Shown here in pieces: positions 8,410 through 17,237 of a stretch of DNA of 37,284 nucleotides. A model generated the notes under the pieces. That model made no database searches and was not told the DNA's origin. It worked only from the letters and a program-made list of their open reading frames with translations. The position numbers were made by a program, and so were the translations under genes. Source of the DNA: JBBQSF01 sp038214085 (GTDB taxonomy: Bacteria > Bacteroidota > Bacteroidia > Bacteroidales > CG2-30-32-10); the NCBI GenBank assembly GCA_038214085.1, contig JBBQSF010000010.1:1-37284 (forward strand), given 5' to 3'. Position 1 is the first letter of the stretch; each line of letters begins with the position of its first letter.

Positions 8410-9324
8410 ATGAGCACATTCTCAAAACTAAAATATGGTTTAAAGCGCTTGCATGGTGAGTTGGTTGGCCGTGAAGATTATTGGCATGTGAATATGCTAT
8501 TCCGAGATAAGGACAAGTTTGACTTATCAATGTATCATTTGGATATTTCAAAAAAAGCAGATTATCCTTTTAAAATTAAAGATAATATTCCAATTGTAGA
8601 TATAAATGGAATAGAAACAGAACTTGTTGTTACAATATTAAGTTATGGTTTAGGCTTAATTGATGCAGGTTTCGAAAAAAATAAAGATAAGCTAATTTTA
8701 ATTACGAAGTGGCTGAAAGAAAACCAGGAAACTGATGGCTCATGGAAAACCAACTATGCTGATAAAACATACCATCTCAAATCAGGTTGGTATTCCGGAA
8801 TGGTGCAAGGTATGGCGATTTCATTTTTTATCAGAATTGTTAATTTGAATTTATTTGATAAACAGCAGGGGAGTCAGATAATTGAAAAAGCGTTAGAGTC
8901 AATGATTTCTGATAAAATAACAGCAGTGGTTAAGGAGCAGAAAATTATTGATGAATATGGCGGAACAAATACAGGTGTCTTGAATGGCTTTGTTTTCTCA
9001 TTAATGGCTTTATGGGATTATGGCGTATTAAAAAATGATTTTACACTTTTTAATACTTACGAAAGCTCATTAAAAGCTATTTTAAAATATTACAACTTTG
9101 GGTTCTGGTCTTATTATGATATCAAAGGTACTGTTGCAAGCGCTTTTTATCACAAGTTGCATATTCAAATGTTAATGTGGATTGATTCGGTAAGCGCAGA
9201 GCCTATTTATAAATCACACATTCGAAAGTGGAAAACAGGGCTGAAGTTGAAAATTATTTATGTGCTGATTAAAGCTGTTCAGAAATTTTCCAATCTGTCA
9301 AAAACGGATACTTTAAATACTTAG
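8410..9324 (+). CDS. D-glucuronyl C5-epimerase-like protein
   Basis: A 304-residue protein without signal peptide. Its second half matches the C-terminal domain of heparan-type D-glucuronyl C5-epimerases: SGWYSGMVQGMAISFFIR, then EYGGTNTGVLNGFVFSLMAL and a Y-rich stretch (FWSYYDIKG..ASAFYHKLHIQ). The family flips C5 of hexuronic acid residues within a glycan (D-glucuronate to L-iduronate in heparan biosynthesis). It is shorter than animal enzymes, keeping mainly the alpha/alpha-barrel domain, as in other bacterial homologues. Its place between glycosyltransferases implies a uronic acid in the glycan or its lipid-linked precursor. No UDP-sugar dehydrogenase that would supply one is in the window. 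Family call is fairly sure; exact substrate unknown. Confidence 0.75.
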   Translation: MSTFSKLKYGLKRLHGELVGREDYWHVNMLFRDKDKFDLSMYHLDISKKADYPFKIKDNIPIVDINGIETELVVTILSYGLGLIDAGFEKNKDKLILITKWLKENQETDGSWKTNYADKTYHLKSGWYSGMVQGMAISFFIRIVNLNLFDKQQGSQIIEKALESMISDKITAVVKEQKIIDEYGGTNTGVLNGFVFSLMALWDYGVLKNDFTLFNTYESSLKAILKYYNFGFWSYYDIKGTVASAFYHKLHIQMLMWIDSVSAEPIYKSHIRKWKTGLKLKIIYVLIKAVQKFSNLSKTDTLNT

Positions 9325-9407
9325 TGTAATTTTGGACTTTTAAAAAATAAATAAAAACAATTTCTGTTATTCTGGCAATAAAAACGGAGTTTCTGAAGAT
9401 TTATAAA

Positions 9408-10652
9408 ATGAGAAATCTTGATATAAACAAATTTGCACCAAAAGTATTTTATGCATTGTCAATAGTATTGGTGATTATAATGTCATTGGCTAAAAATTTT
9501 GTTCCTCTTGTATCTGCGCTCCTTATTATTTCTTGGTTTTTTGAAAGTACATTTAATCAAAAATGGCTAAATTTAAAAAAAAATAAAAGCATATTGTTTT
9601 TTGTATCCCTGTATTTTCTTTATTTGATAGGTCTTTTATACTCCGATAATATACAATATGGATTAATGGATATTGTATTGAAATTGCCGTTTGTGATATT
9701 CCCTTTAATTTATTTTTCTGCTGAGACGGCAAAAAAGACAAATTTTTTCCGGGATATAATAATTGCTTTTGTCTTTGCAGGTTTCATTGGAACGTTAATA
9801 AGTCTGTCGCATTCGGCTTTTTTATATTCTTCTTCGCACGACATTTTCGATTTTTATTACAATACACTGGCGTATTTTATTCATCCAAGTTATTATGCAA
9901 TGCAACTTAATTTCAGCATAATTGCCTTATTGTGGTTGGTTCTAAAAAAGAACAGCGTTATCAACAAAAAACAGCCTTTAGTTTATTTTCTGATTTTTTA
10001 TTTTTCTGTTTTTGTTGTTTTCCTTAATTCAAAAGTTGGGATAATGTTCCTTGCACTGATATGCTTTTATGTTGTATATCTATTTATCAAACTAAAGAGA
10101 TATCTGTCCGGCTCAGTCCTTATACTTATTGTTGCACTCTCTGTTTTTTATATTGTACGGAATTTTCCTGGAATTACTAACAGAATTGTTTCTGCAACCG
10201 AAATTGTAAGTAATTATTCAGATATTGCAAACTCAACAAATGAAGGCACGGCAGAACGAATCCTTATCTGGAAGACATCGTTAGAAATTATTTCTGAAAA
10301 TTGGGTTGTTGGCGTAGGAACAGGTGATGTTAAAGATGTGCTGTTGGCTAAATATAAAACAAATGGCATTTCTGGCGCCTTTAAAAAAAAATTAAATGCT
10401 CACAATCAATTTTTACAAACATTTATTTCTCTCGGAATAACAGGTTTTCTTTTATTGATGCTAATGTTTGCTTACGCAGTCTTTATTTCAATAAAGACTG
10501 GAAATATCGTTTACTTTTTTTTTATCGTATTGTTGATGTTGAATTTGCTGGTGGAATCAATGTTTGAAACGCAGTCGGGAATAGTCTTTTATTCTTTTTT
10601 TAATGCATTGCTGTATATTGAATCCACAAGAAGGAAGGATGTGTCATTATAA
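9408..10652 (+). CDS. O-antigen ligase/polymerase family membrane protein, copy A
   Basis: 414 residues with about ten to twelve membrane segments. The Wzy_C/O-antigen ligase signature is clear: GTAERILIWKTSLEII, then VVGVGTGDVKD and LNAHNQFLQTFISLGITG in the large periplasmic loop. The conserved Arg and His in this loop are typical of WaaL-type ligases and Wzy polymerases, which use undecaprenyl-diphosphate-linked glycan. It is clearly paralogous to the protein at 14249: the loop motifs align almost residue by residue (GT.ER..IWK, G.G.GD.KD, LNAHNQFLQ, and VESM.ETQ.GVVFY near the end). An 83-base gap separates it from the epimerase gene, larger than elsewhere in the cluster. Confidence 0.85.
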   Translation: MRNLDINKFAPKVFYALSIVLVIIMSLAKNFVPLVSALLIISWFFESTFNQKWLNLKKNKSILFFVSLYFLYLIGLLYSDNIQYGLMDIVLKLPFVIFPLIYFSAETAKKTNFFRDIIIAFVFAGFIGTLISLSHSAFLYSSSHDIFDFYYNTLAYFIHPSYYAMQLNFSIIALLWLVLKKNSVINKKQPLVYFLIFYFSVFVVFLNSKVGIMFLALICFYVVYLFIKLKRYLSGSVLILIVALSVFYIVRNFPGITNRIVSATEIVSNYSDIANSTNEGTAERILIWKTSLEIISENWVVGVGTGDVKDVLLAKYKTNGISGAFKKKLNAHNQFLQTFISLGITGFLLLMLMFAYAVFISIKTGNIVYFFFIVLLMLNLLVESMFETQSGIVFYSFFNALLYIESTRRKDVSL

Positions 10653-10687
10653 GCTTATTTTTTTAGAACAAATTTAATTTATTTCTT

Positions 10688-11632
10688 TTGAAAATTTTCA
10701 TTACCGGAGGCACAGGTTTCATTGGCCAGCACCTAATACAGTTGCTCGATGATACGAATTTCGAAATTTATGTTCTTACATTAATTGAAAAACCTGAATT
10801 CTGGTGCAAGTCAAAAAATGTTCATGTGGTTTGCGGCGATCTTAATAATCCAGAAACGTATATAAATGAACTTTCGCAATGCAGCATTCTGGTGCACATG
10901 GCTGCCGAAGTTGTGGATGAAAAAAAAATGATACATACCAATGTCGATGGCGTTAAAGCCCTTGCCAGTGCTGCTTTGGCTGCAGGAATTAAAAAAATAA
11001 TTCACCTGAGCAGCGTTGGAGTGGTTGGTGCCGGCGTTTCGCTTTGCCGAAAAATTGTAAAAGAATCCGATGCCTGTGTGCCGCGCAACGAATATGAAAC
11101 CACCAAACTTGAGTCGGAGAAAATTCTTAATGCAGCAAGCGAAAACTTTGAACTTGTAATTCTGCGACCTACCAACGTTTTCGGCGATCACCATTCACGA
11201 AATTTTTTACTATCACTTTTTAATCATGCCCGAAACGGGAAAACATTTTTTGCAGCCCGAAATGCAAAGTTTAATTATGTGTATGTTGGCGATTTGGCTG
11301 GAGTAATTGCAAAGTTTATTTGCGAGAATTTGCCAAAAGGAATTTATAATGTAGGATCACCAGTGAGTGAAAAAGTTTTTTTTGATTTAATCAGGAAACA
11401 TACAAACAGCAAATCAAAAATATTTTTTGTGCCGTCATTCTTTTTTTATCCCGCATTCTTACTTAAACTTATTGGTAAACGTGAGCTTTTTGGAAAAATA
11501 GTATCTTTGGCAAATAAAGTTGAATTTGATGACTCAGACCTGAAAAAAATTGCTGAATATAAGTTCGGACTTGAGGAAGGAATTCGCAGAACGGTTGATT
11601 ATTATGAACAATCAGGATACTTCAAAAATTAA
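10688..11632 (+). CDS. NAD-dependent epimerase/dehydratase (extended SDR)
   Basis: A 314-residue extended short-chain dehydrogenase. The dinucleotide-binding motif TGGTGFIG is at residues 6-13, HMAAEV at about 70-75, the catalytic serine region LSSVGVVG at about 107-114, and the YETTK (YxxxK) pair at Y136 and K140. RPTNVFGDH follows, as usual in nucleotide-sugar epimerases and dehydratases. It probably makes or modifies an NDP-sugar for the glycan; the substrate cannot be read. The start is a TTG at 10688: the Rossmann strand KIFITGG begins immediately after it and no ATG gives a complete fold. The last 29 bases overlap the next glycosyltransferase. Confidence 0.85.
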   Translation: MKIFITGGTGFIGQHLIQLLDDTNFEIYVLTLIEKPEFWCKSKNVHVVCGDLNNPETYINELSQCSILVHMAAEVVDEKKMIHTNVDGVKALASAALAAGIKKIIHLSSVGVVGAGVSLCRKIVKESDACVPRNEYETTKLESEKILNAASENFELVILRPTNVFGDHHSRNFLLSLFNHARNGKTFFAARNAKFNYVYVGDLAGVIAKFICENLPKGIYNVGSPVSEKVFFDLIRKHTNSKSKIFFVPSFFFYPAFLLKLIGKRELFGKIVSLANKVEFDDSDLKKIAEYKFGLEEGIRRTVDYYEQSGYFKN

Positions 11633-12701
11633 AATTTGTTATCTCGCCGATGCGGGTAGCATTCATACCCAGCGCTGGTGCAGGCATTTCAGCATGCTTG
11701 GTTTTGAAATCCACTTGATTACGTTCAGGAATTTTGAAATAGAAGGAACCACAGTTCATTTTATAGATGCTGGTACCATTGGTGTTTCGGGAGGAAATTG
11801 GAAAGTGTTGAAAAAAGTTCCGGCAATCCGAAAGATTTTAAAAAAAATAAAACCCGATATTCTTCATGCGCATTATGCCACAAGCTATGGATTGGCTGGT
11901 GCTTTAGCTGGATTTCATCCTTATGTAATCACTGCTTTAGGAACAGATGTGTTGATAAGTCCTTTCGAAAGTAAGTTGTACAGAATGGCTGTTAAATTTG
12001 CATTGCGCAAAGCCGACTGGATAACAGCAATGGCCGATCACATGCGCGATACAATTATTTCTCTTGGCATTAAGCCCGAAAAAATAAGTACAGTTGTTTT
12101 TGGTATCGACCCCGAAATATTTAATACGCTACATCGCAATATCGATAAGGGAAAATACATTATCACTTCTACCAGAAATTTCGAAAAAGTTTATAATATT
12201 TCTGATTTGATTGATGCTTTTGCTATTGTGAAAAAAGAAATTCCTGTTGCATTTCTGAATCTTATTGGCTCCGGATCGCTAGAAAATGAGGTGAAAGCTA
12301 AGGTTGATGAATGCAAATTGGAGGATAGTGTGAAGTTTTTCGGAAGAATTTCTCAAACAGAAATCGCTGAAACCCTAAGGAAAACAAATGTTTTTGTAAG
12401 CGTTTCATCTTCCGACGGAAACAATATTTCTTTGAATGAAGCCATGGCATGCGGCTGCTTTTCTGTTGTAACGGATATTCCGGCAAACCAACAATGGATA
12501 AGCGAAGGGATAAACGGATATTTTGTTCCTGTTAATAATTCAGTACAACTTGCTGCAAAACTAATTTACACATTTGAAAATTACGAACTACATTTGCAAA
12601 AATGTTCTGATTACAATGCTGAAATTATTAAGGAAAAAGGCATTTGGAACGAAAACATGAAAATTGTAGAAAAGAAATACGTTAGCTTGTCGGGAAAATG
12701 A
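11604..12701 (+). CDS. Glycosyltransferase family 4
   Basis: A 365-residue GT-B enzyme. The N-terminal domain has KICYLADAGSIHTQRWCRHF and DILHAHYATSYGLAGALAG, with GTDVLISPF. The C-terminal GT4 domain has SVSSSDGNNISLNEAMACGC, the spaced acidic pair motif (D..N.I.LNEAMACG) that binds the donor sugar nucleotide. It is a retaining transferase, probably adding one sugar to the lipid-linked unit at the cytoplasmic face of the membrane. The ATG at 11604 fits the family N-terminus; longer frames start inside the previous gene. It overlaps the epimerase gene by 29 bases and the acyltransferase gene by 4 (ATGA), so translation is probably coupled. Confidence 0.9.
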   Translation: MNNQDTSKIKICYLADAGSIHTQRWCRHFSMLGFEIHLITFRNFEIEGTTVHFIDAGTIGVSGGNWKVLKKVPAIRKILKKIKPDILHAHYATSYGLAGALAGFHPYVITALGTDVLISPFESKLYRMAVKFALRKADWITAMADHMRDTIISLGIKPEKISTVVFGIDPEIFNTLHRNIDKGKYIITSTRNFEKVYNISDLIDAFAIVKKEIPVAFLNLIGSGSLENEVKAKVDECKLEDSVKFFGRISQTEIAETLRKTNVFVSVSSSDGNNISLNEAMACGCFSVVTDIPANQQWISEGINGYFVPVNNSVQLAAKLIYTFENYELHLQKCSDYNAEIIKEKGIWNENMKIVEKKYVSLSGK

Positions 12702-13234
12702 AAAAACAGGAAGTTATACTTTTAGGTGCAGGTGGGCATGCCAGAGTGGTTGCTGAGTTAATAAGCCTTGGAAATGAATTTACAATTGCCGGGTTTATTG
12801 ATGACAAAATTAAGCCGGGAACAATTGTGTATAAAGATAAAAAGGTTTTAGGTTCATTTACAGCAATTTCAGATTTTAAAAAGTCGGCAAAATATTTTAT
12901 TGCAGCTGTTGGCAATAATGCGCTTCGCGAAGAATTTTTTGAAACCGCAAAAGAATATTTTAAACCACTTACACTCATACACCCTTTTTCCAGCGTTGCT
13001 GAAAGTGTATGTATTGGCGAAGGAACGGTTATTCTGGCGGGTTGCGTCGTTTCTTCAAACTGTAAAATAGGTGCAAATACAATCATTAATTCCATGGTGC
13101 TTGCCGATCATGATACCATAATTGGCGATCATTGCCACATTGCGCAGGGAACTGTGTTGGGAAGCAATGTTTATGTTTCATCGCGAAAATTTACTCAAAT
13201 AGCGGCCATTCATCCTTCCTTTTCAAAAATTTAA
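12698..13234 (+). CDS. NeuD/PglD-like sugar O- or N-acyltransferase, short form
   Basis: 178 residues. The N-terminal PglD-like Rossmann domain starts VILLGAGGHARVVAELI. A left-handed beta-helix of hexapeptide repeats follows (SVCIGEGTVILAGCVVSSN, CKIGANTIINSMVLADHD, TIIGDHCHIAQGTVLGSNVY). The His in ADHD matches the catalytic base of PglD, which acetylates a UDP-amino-sugar. The last helical coils usually seen after this point (to about 205-215 residues) are missing; the protein ends YVSSRKFTQIAAIHPSFSKI. This could be a naturally short form or a decayed 3' end. The ATGA overlap with the previous gene and a one-base gap to the next place it firmly in the operon. Confidence 0.8.
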   Translation: MKKQEVILLGAGGHARVVAELISLGNEFTIAGFIDDKIKPGTIVYKDKKVLGSFTAISDFKKSAKYFIAAVGNNALREEFFETAKEYFKPLTLIHPFSSVAESVCIGEGTVILAGCVVSSNCKIGANTIINSMVLADHDTIIGDHCHIAQGTVLGSNVYVSSRKFTQIAAIHPSFSKI

Positions 13235-13235
13235 A

Positions 13236-14249
13236 ATGATCGAATTCAGTATTGTCATTCCTTGTCGTAATGAAGTTGCCTATATCGGCGAATGTCTCGA
13301 ATCTATATTCTCGTCGGATTATCCGCGCGAAAAACTAGAAGTACTTGTTTGCGATGGCATCAGTAATGATGGAACACGGGAAATAGTCAGGGAAAAGTGC
13401 GAAAAATATCCCCAAATTAAATTAGTGAACAATAACCGCCGCATTACTCCGGTTGCTCTCAATATTGGTATTAAGGAAAGTACAGGAAAATTTATTATGA
13501 TTCTGGGTGCGCATGCCAAGCTTACAAAGGAGTATATTTCGCTTTGCCTGCAACAGTTTGAGAAGGACAGTTCAATTGGTTGTGTTGGTGGAGTGATTGA
13601 CAATCATTACGAAAATAAAGTTTCCGAAATAATTTCTAAAGCAATGTCGGCATCATTTGGCGTGGGAAATGCTTATTTTAGAACGGGAAATAAAGAGGGT
13701 TTCGTTGATACCGTTGCTTTTGGTACTTTTAAGCGTGAAGTGTTTTTAAAAGTCGGCCTTTTTGATGAGGAACTTGTACGGAATCAGGATGATGAATTCA
13801 GTTACCGATTGATTTCTGCCGGTTTTAAGATTTATTTGAATCCTATGCTCAAAACAATTTATTATGCGAGAAGTTCCCATGTGAAATTGTTTCAGCAATA
13901 TATGCAGTATGGATATTGGAAAGTATATGTTAATTTGAAACACCGCACAATTACAACATTCAGGCAATTGATCCCTTTCTTTTTTGTGCTTTATTTGTTG
14001 CTCGGAATTCCAGTTGCCATTATATCACTGACAGGTTTGATAATATATGCTGCAGGTATTTCTGTTTATTTGCTTACATCATTGTTTTTTGCAATCCGGA
14101 TTTCTTCCGGAATTTTAGATGTCTTTAGGTATTTTTATGTGTTCCTGATTTTGCATGTTTCCTATGGATGGGGTTATCTAAACGGGATTTCTCGATTTCT
14201 TATTATGGGAAAACGACCTTCACTCACTTATCAGCAATTGAGCAGGTAA
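13236..14249 (+). CDS. Glycosyltransferase family 2 with C-terminal membrane segments
   Basis: 337 residues. The GT-A core has FSIVIPCRNEVAYIGECLES, the CDGISNDGT nucleotide-binding motif, GAHAKLT in place of the usual DXD region, and RNQDDEFSYRL as the catalytic ED-like motif. Two to three hydrophobic helices from about residue 245 (FFFVLYLLLGIPVAIISLTG and following) anchor it in the inner membrane. This layout is common among succinoglycan-type and exopolysaccharide GT2 enzymes. The normal DXD aspartates appear replaced (GAHAKL), which occurs in several bacterial members. Its stop overlaps the ATG of the next gene by one base (TAATG). Confidence 0.85.
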   Translation: MIEFSIVIPCRNEVAYIGECLESIFSSDYPREKLEVLVCDGISNDGTREIVREKCEKYPQIKLVNNNRRITPVALNIGIKESTGKFIMILGAHAKLTKEYISLCLQQFEKDSSIGCVGGVIDNHYENKVSEIISKAMSASFGVGNAYFRTGNKEGFVDTVAFGTFKREVFLKVGLFDEELVRNQDDEFSYRLISAGFKIYLNPMLKTIYYARSSHVKLFQQYMQYGYWKVYVNLKHRTITTFRQLIPFFFVLYLLLGIPVAIISLTGLIIYAAGISVYLLTSLFFAIRISSGILDVFRYFYVFLILHVSYGWGYLNGISRFLIMGKRPSLTYQQLSR

Positions 14250-15523
14250 TGAAGAAATTGAATTCAAATATTAAAAAGAATATTGATAAGGTTCACTATT
14301 ATTCTTTTTTATTGATGATTTTCATGTTGCCAATTTACAGACAACTTATTCCATTGTTGATTGGAATAAATACCGTTTTGTGTTTTGTGAAGTTCTTGTA
14401 TTTTCCTAAAACAAAATGGACAAGACCATGGTTTGTATTTCTATTTGTACTTCCTTATCTCTTTATTATTCCCGGTATATTTTTTTCGGAAAACACTTTT
14501 GAATCAAATTTTGACCTGGGAGTTAAAATTCCACTGCTTATTTTTCCAATACTGTTTTCGTTTTCACTTTTAGATTTAACCAACACAAAGAGATTTCGGG
14601 AAACTATTTATTTTTTTATTTTTGGTTGTTTTATTGCATCGCTCATTTGTCTTGTTCATTCGGTTTATATGTTTGTTCAAACCGATTACTGGTACTACGT
14701 TTTTTATTATGTAAACCTTTCCATTCTCTATCACCCGAGTTATTTTGCCATGTTTCTGAATTTTGCAATTGCTTTATTGCTTTTTGTAATTATTTGTAAA
14801 CGAAAATCGGTATCGCTCCGCGAACGTAAATGGGCAATTTTGCTGATAATTTATTTTCTGACTTTTATTATTTTTCTTAATTCTAAAGCTGGAATAATAA
14901 GTACTGGAATTACTCTTTTGTTGTATGTTTTGTATATTATTTTCAGTAGAAAGAGAGCTGTCTTGGGAATAACTATTTTAGCAGGAATAATTTCAATAAT
15001 TAGTATGCTGATAATTTTAATTCCTTCATCAACATCTAGATTTACAGAAGCATTTACTGCAATTAAAAACCTTAAACATACTGATAAATCTACCATAGAT
15101 GGAACGTCAGAACGATTATTTATCTGGAAATATGCTTATGAATTAACTCTTGAAAATCCGCTTATAGGCCTTGGAAATGGTGATGCAAAAGATAAATTGA
15201 TAGCAGTCTATAAACAACAGGGTCTTCAAAACGCATACAAACAAAGGCTCAATGCACACAATCAGTTTTTGCAGAATGGTTTGGCTTCCGGATTCCCAGG
15301 AATAGCAGTACTTCTCGCCGCTTTGATATTGCCTCTGTTTGTATCAAGAAGTAAAAATTCCTTGCTTTATTTTTCTTTTATCCTTTTGATTTTTATTAAT
15401 TTTCAAGTGGAATCAATGCTGGAAACTCAGGCTGGTGTGGTATTTTATGCAATTTTTAATGCAGCCTTGTTTTTTAATATTTATTCTACAAACACAATTA
15501 ATACCAAACCGCCAACAAGATGA
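14249..15523 (+). CDS. O-antigen ligase/polymerase family membrane protein, copy B
   Basis: About 424 residues, mostly membrane helices, with the O-antigen ligase loop GTSERLFIWKYAYELT, LIGLGNGDAKD and LNAHNQFLQNGLASGFPG. It is a diverged paralogue of the protein at 9408; shared tail motif VESMLETQAGVVFY. One copy may be the polymerase and the other the ligase, or they may act on different acceptors. The ATG at 14249 overlaps the preceding stop (TAATG) and gives the family-like N-terminus MKKLNSNIKKN; a start at 14168 would lie inside the previous gene. It is the last gene of the cluster. The next gene is convergent. Confidence 0.85.
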   Translation: MKKLNSNIKKNIDKVHYYSFLLMIFMLPIYRQLIPLLIGINTVLCFVKFLYFPKTKWTRPWFVFLFVLPYLFIIPGIFFSENTFESNFDLGVKIPLLIFPILFSFSLLDLTNTKRFRETIYFFIFGCFIASLICLVHSVYMFVQTDYWYYVFYYVNLSILYHPSYFAMFLNFAIALLLFVIICKRKSVSLRERKWAILLIIYFLTFIIFLNSKAGIISTGITLLLYVLYIIFSRKRAVLGITILAGIISIISMLIILIPSSTSRFTEAFTAIKNLKHTDKSTIDGTSERLFIWKYAYELTLENPLIGLGNGDAKDKLIAVYKQQGLQNAYKQRLNAHNQFLQNGLASGFPGIAVLLAALILPLFVSRSKNSLLYFSFILLIFINFQVESMLETQAGVVFYAIFNAALFFNIYSTNTINTKPPTR

Positions 15524-15572
15524 CTAAAATGAAATATTTTGTCTGGTTTGGTTATGCCTATGGACTAACAGT

Positions 15573-15602
15573 TCAAAACAATTACTTTTTAAATTGTTTT
15601 GA
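15573..15602 (+). terminator. Hairpin after the polysaccharide cluster
   Basis: An 11-bp perfect stem, tcaaaacaatt (15573-15583) with aattgttttga (15592-15602), around an eight-base loop, 50 bases after the last polysaccharide gene. It may end that transcript or stabilise its 3' end. There is no long U-tract, so intrinsic termination is uncertain. Confidence 0.45.
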
Positions 15603-15641
15603 TTATCATGTTAGCCATTCGGTATAAGGAAATCAAGAAAC

Positions 15642-15667
15642 AAAAAAAGCTGCTCATGAGAACAGCT
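15642..15667 (-). terminator. Intrinsic terminator of the first glutamate dehydrogenase gene
   Basis: On the minus strand a short stem (agctg 15663-15667 with cagct 15648-15652, loop containing ctcatgag) is followed directly by a run of U (plus-strand A-tract 15642-15648), about 25 bases after the stop codon. Confidence 0.6.
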
Positions 15668-15690
15668 CTTTTCAAAAAATCTGATATTTA

Positions 15691-17028
15691 CTAAACTAAA
15701 CCTTGAGCCATCATCGCATTGGCAATTTTTACGAAGCCTCCGATATTGGCACCTTTTACGTAATTGATGAAGTCGCCTTCTTTTCCGTATTTAACACAGG
15801 TTTTGTGAATTTCAACCATAATACCATGCAGTTTCTGGTCAACTTCTTCTCTTGTCCAGCTTAAACGCATTGAATTCTGGCTCATTTCGAGTCCGGATGT
15901 TGCTACACCACCTGCATTAGCAGCTTTTCCAGGTCCGAAAAGAATTCTGTGATCAAGGAATACTGCAACTGCTTCTGGAGTAGAAGGCATGTTAGCGCCT
16001 TCGGATACACATATACAGCCATTGGCCATAAGTATTTTTGCATCTTCTCCATTTAACTCGTTCTGAGTTGCACTAGGCAATGCAATATCGCATTTAACAC
16101 CCCAAGGAGTTTTTCCAGCAACATATTCGCAATTGTATTTTTTTGCATATTCTTCAATACGACCGCGTTTTACATTTTTTAGTTCCATTACGTATGCTAG
16201 CTTGTCAGCATCAATGCCGTCTTTATCGTAAATGTAACCGTTGGAATCGGACATAGTAACAACTTTTCCACCCAACTGAGTAGCTTTTTGTGTTGCAAAT
16301 TGTGCTACGTTACCTGAACCAGATACAACAACTGTTTTGCCTTTGAAGCTTTCATTTATTGTGGAAAGCATTTCTTTTGCAAAATAAACCTGACCGTAAC
16401 CAGTTGCTTCAGGGCGAATAAGTGAACCACCCCATTCAAGTCCTTTACCAGTTAATACTCCAGTAAATTCGTTGCGGATTCGTTTGTACTGACCAAACAT
16501 AAAACCAATCTCACGTCCACCAACTCCGATATCACCAGCAGGAACGTCGGTATCAGGACCAATATGGCGTTGCAACTCAAGCATAAAACTTTGACAAAAA
16601 CGCATCACTTCGTTATCTGATTTGCCTTTTGGATCAAAATCAGAACCACCTTTACCTCCGCCCATAGGAAGAGTTGTTAAGCTATTTTTAAATACCTGTT
16701 CGAATGCCAAAAATTTAAGCACTCCAAGGTTAACTGTTGGGTGGAAGCGTAAGCCGCCTTTGTAAGGACCAATTGAGCTGTTCATCTCGATACGGTATCC
16801 TCTGTTTATCTGAAATTCGCCCTTGTCATCAATCCAGGGAACTCTGAATAGGATTACTCTTTCCGGCTCAACAATTCTTTCAAGAATTTTTGCTGCGCTA
16901 TACTTGGGGTTTTCTCCAATGAAGGGGATTAATGATTCAACCACTTCCTCAACGGCTTGGTGAAATTCAACTTCGCTAGGATTTTTAGCGATTACTTTTT
17001 CCATAAATTGTTTTACTTTCGGATCCAT
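15691..17028 (-). CDS. gdhA: Glutamate dehydrogenase, NADP-type loop
   Basis: 445 residues, normal for hexameric bacterial GDH. It interconverts 2-oxoglutarate plus ammonium and glutamate. Visible motifs are GPYKGGLRFHP (K90), FKNSLTTLPMGGGKGGSDF with the catalytic lysine at 126, and VPAGDIGVGGREIG with the catalytic Asp at 166. The coenzyme domain opens VVVSGSGNVA. The loop after the second strand reads VVTMSDSNGYIYD: a serine there and no acidic residue directly at the strand end fit NADP use, as in E. coli-type enzymes. So the likely role is ammonium assimilation. It is divergent from the receiver/ATP-grasp genes across a 209-base AT-rich gap and convergent with the polysaccharide cluster. 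A paralogue lies at 24019. Confidence 0.93.
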   Translation of the reverse strand: MDPKVKQFMEKVIAKNPSEVEFHQAVEEVVESLIPFIGENPKYSAAKILERIVEPERVILFRVPWIDDKGEFQINRGYRIEMNSSIGPYKGGLRFHPTVNLGVLKFLAFEQVFKNSLTTLPMGGGKGGSDFDPKGKSDNEVMRFCQSFMLELQRHIGPDTDVPAGDIGVGGREIGFMFGQYKRIRNEFTGVLTGKGLEWGGSLIRPEATGYGQVYFAKEMLSTINESFKGKTVVVSGSGNVAQFATQKATQLGGKVVTMSDSNGYIYDKDGIDADKLAYVMELKNVKRGRIEEYAKKYNCEYVAGKTPWGVKCDIALPSATQNELNGEDAKILMANGCICVSEGANMPSTPEAVAVFLDHRILFGPGKAANAGGVATSGLEMSQNSMRLSWTREEVDQKLHGIMVEIHKTCVKYGKEGDFINYVKGANIGGFVKIANAMMAQGLV

Positions 17029-17237
17029 TTGATTTAAAATTTAAAGGATTAAACATTAGTTTTAATTGATGAAGCAATGTTATTATATTTTTATTTCAAT
17101 AAAACCAAATATTTAATTAAAAAAAATATAATTATTTATTTGGTCATGTCAAAAAAAATGATATAAGTAATTTTCTTGTATGCTTTTTCATTTATTGTAT
17201 TAATTTTACTACAATAAACATTATCTGCTTCAAGCCA

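Noticed and set aside
10811..11194. 127-codon ORF antisense to the epimerase gene
   Set aside because: Shadow of the SDR gene, without recognisable motifs.
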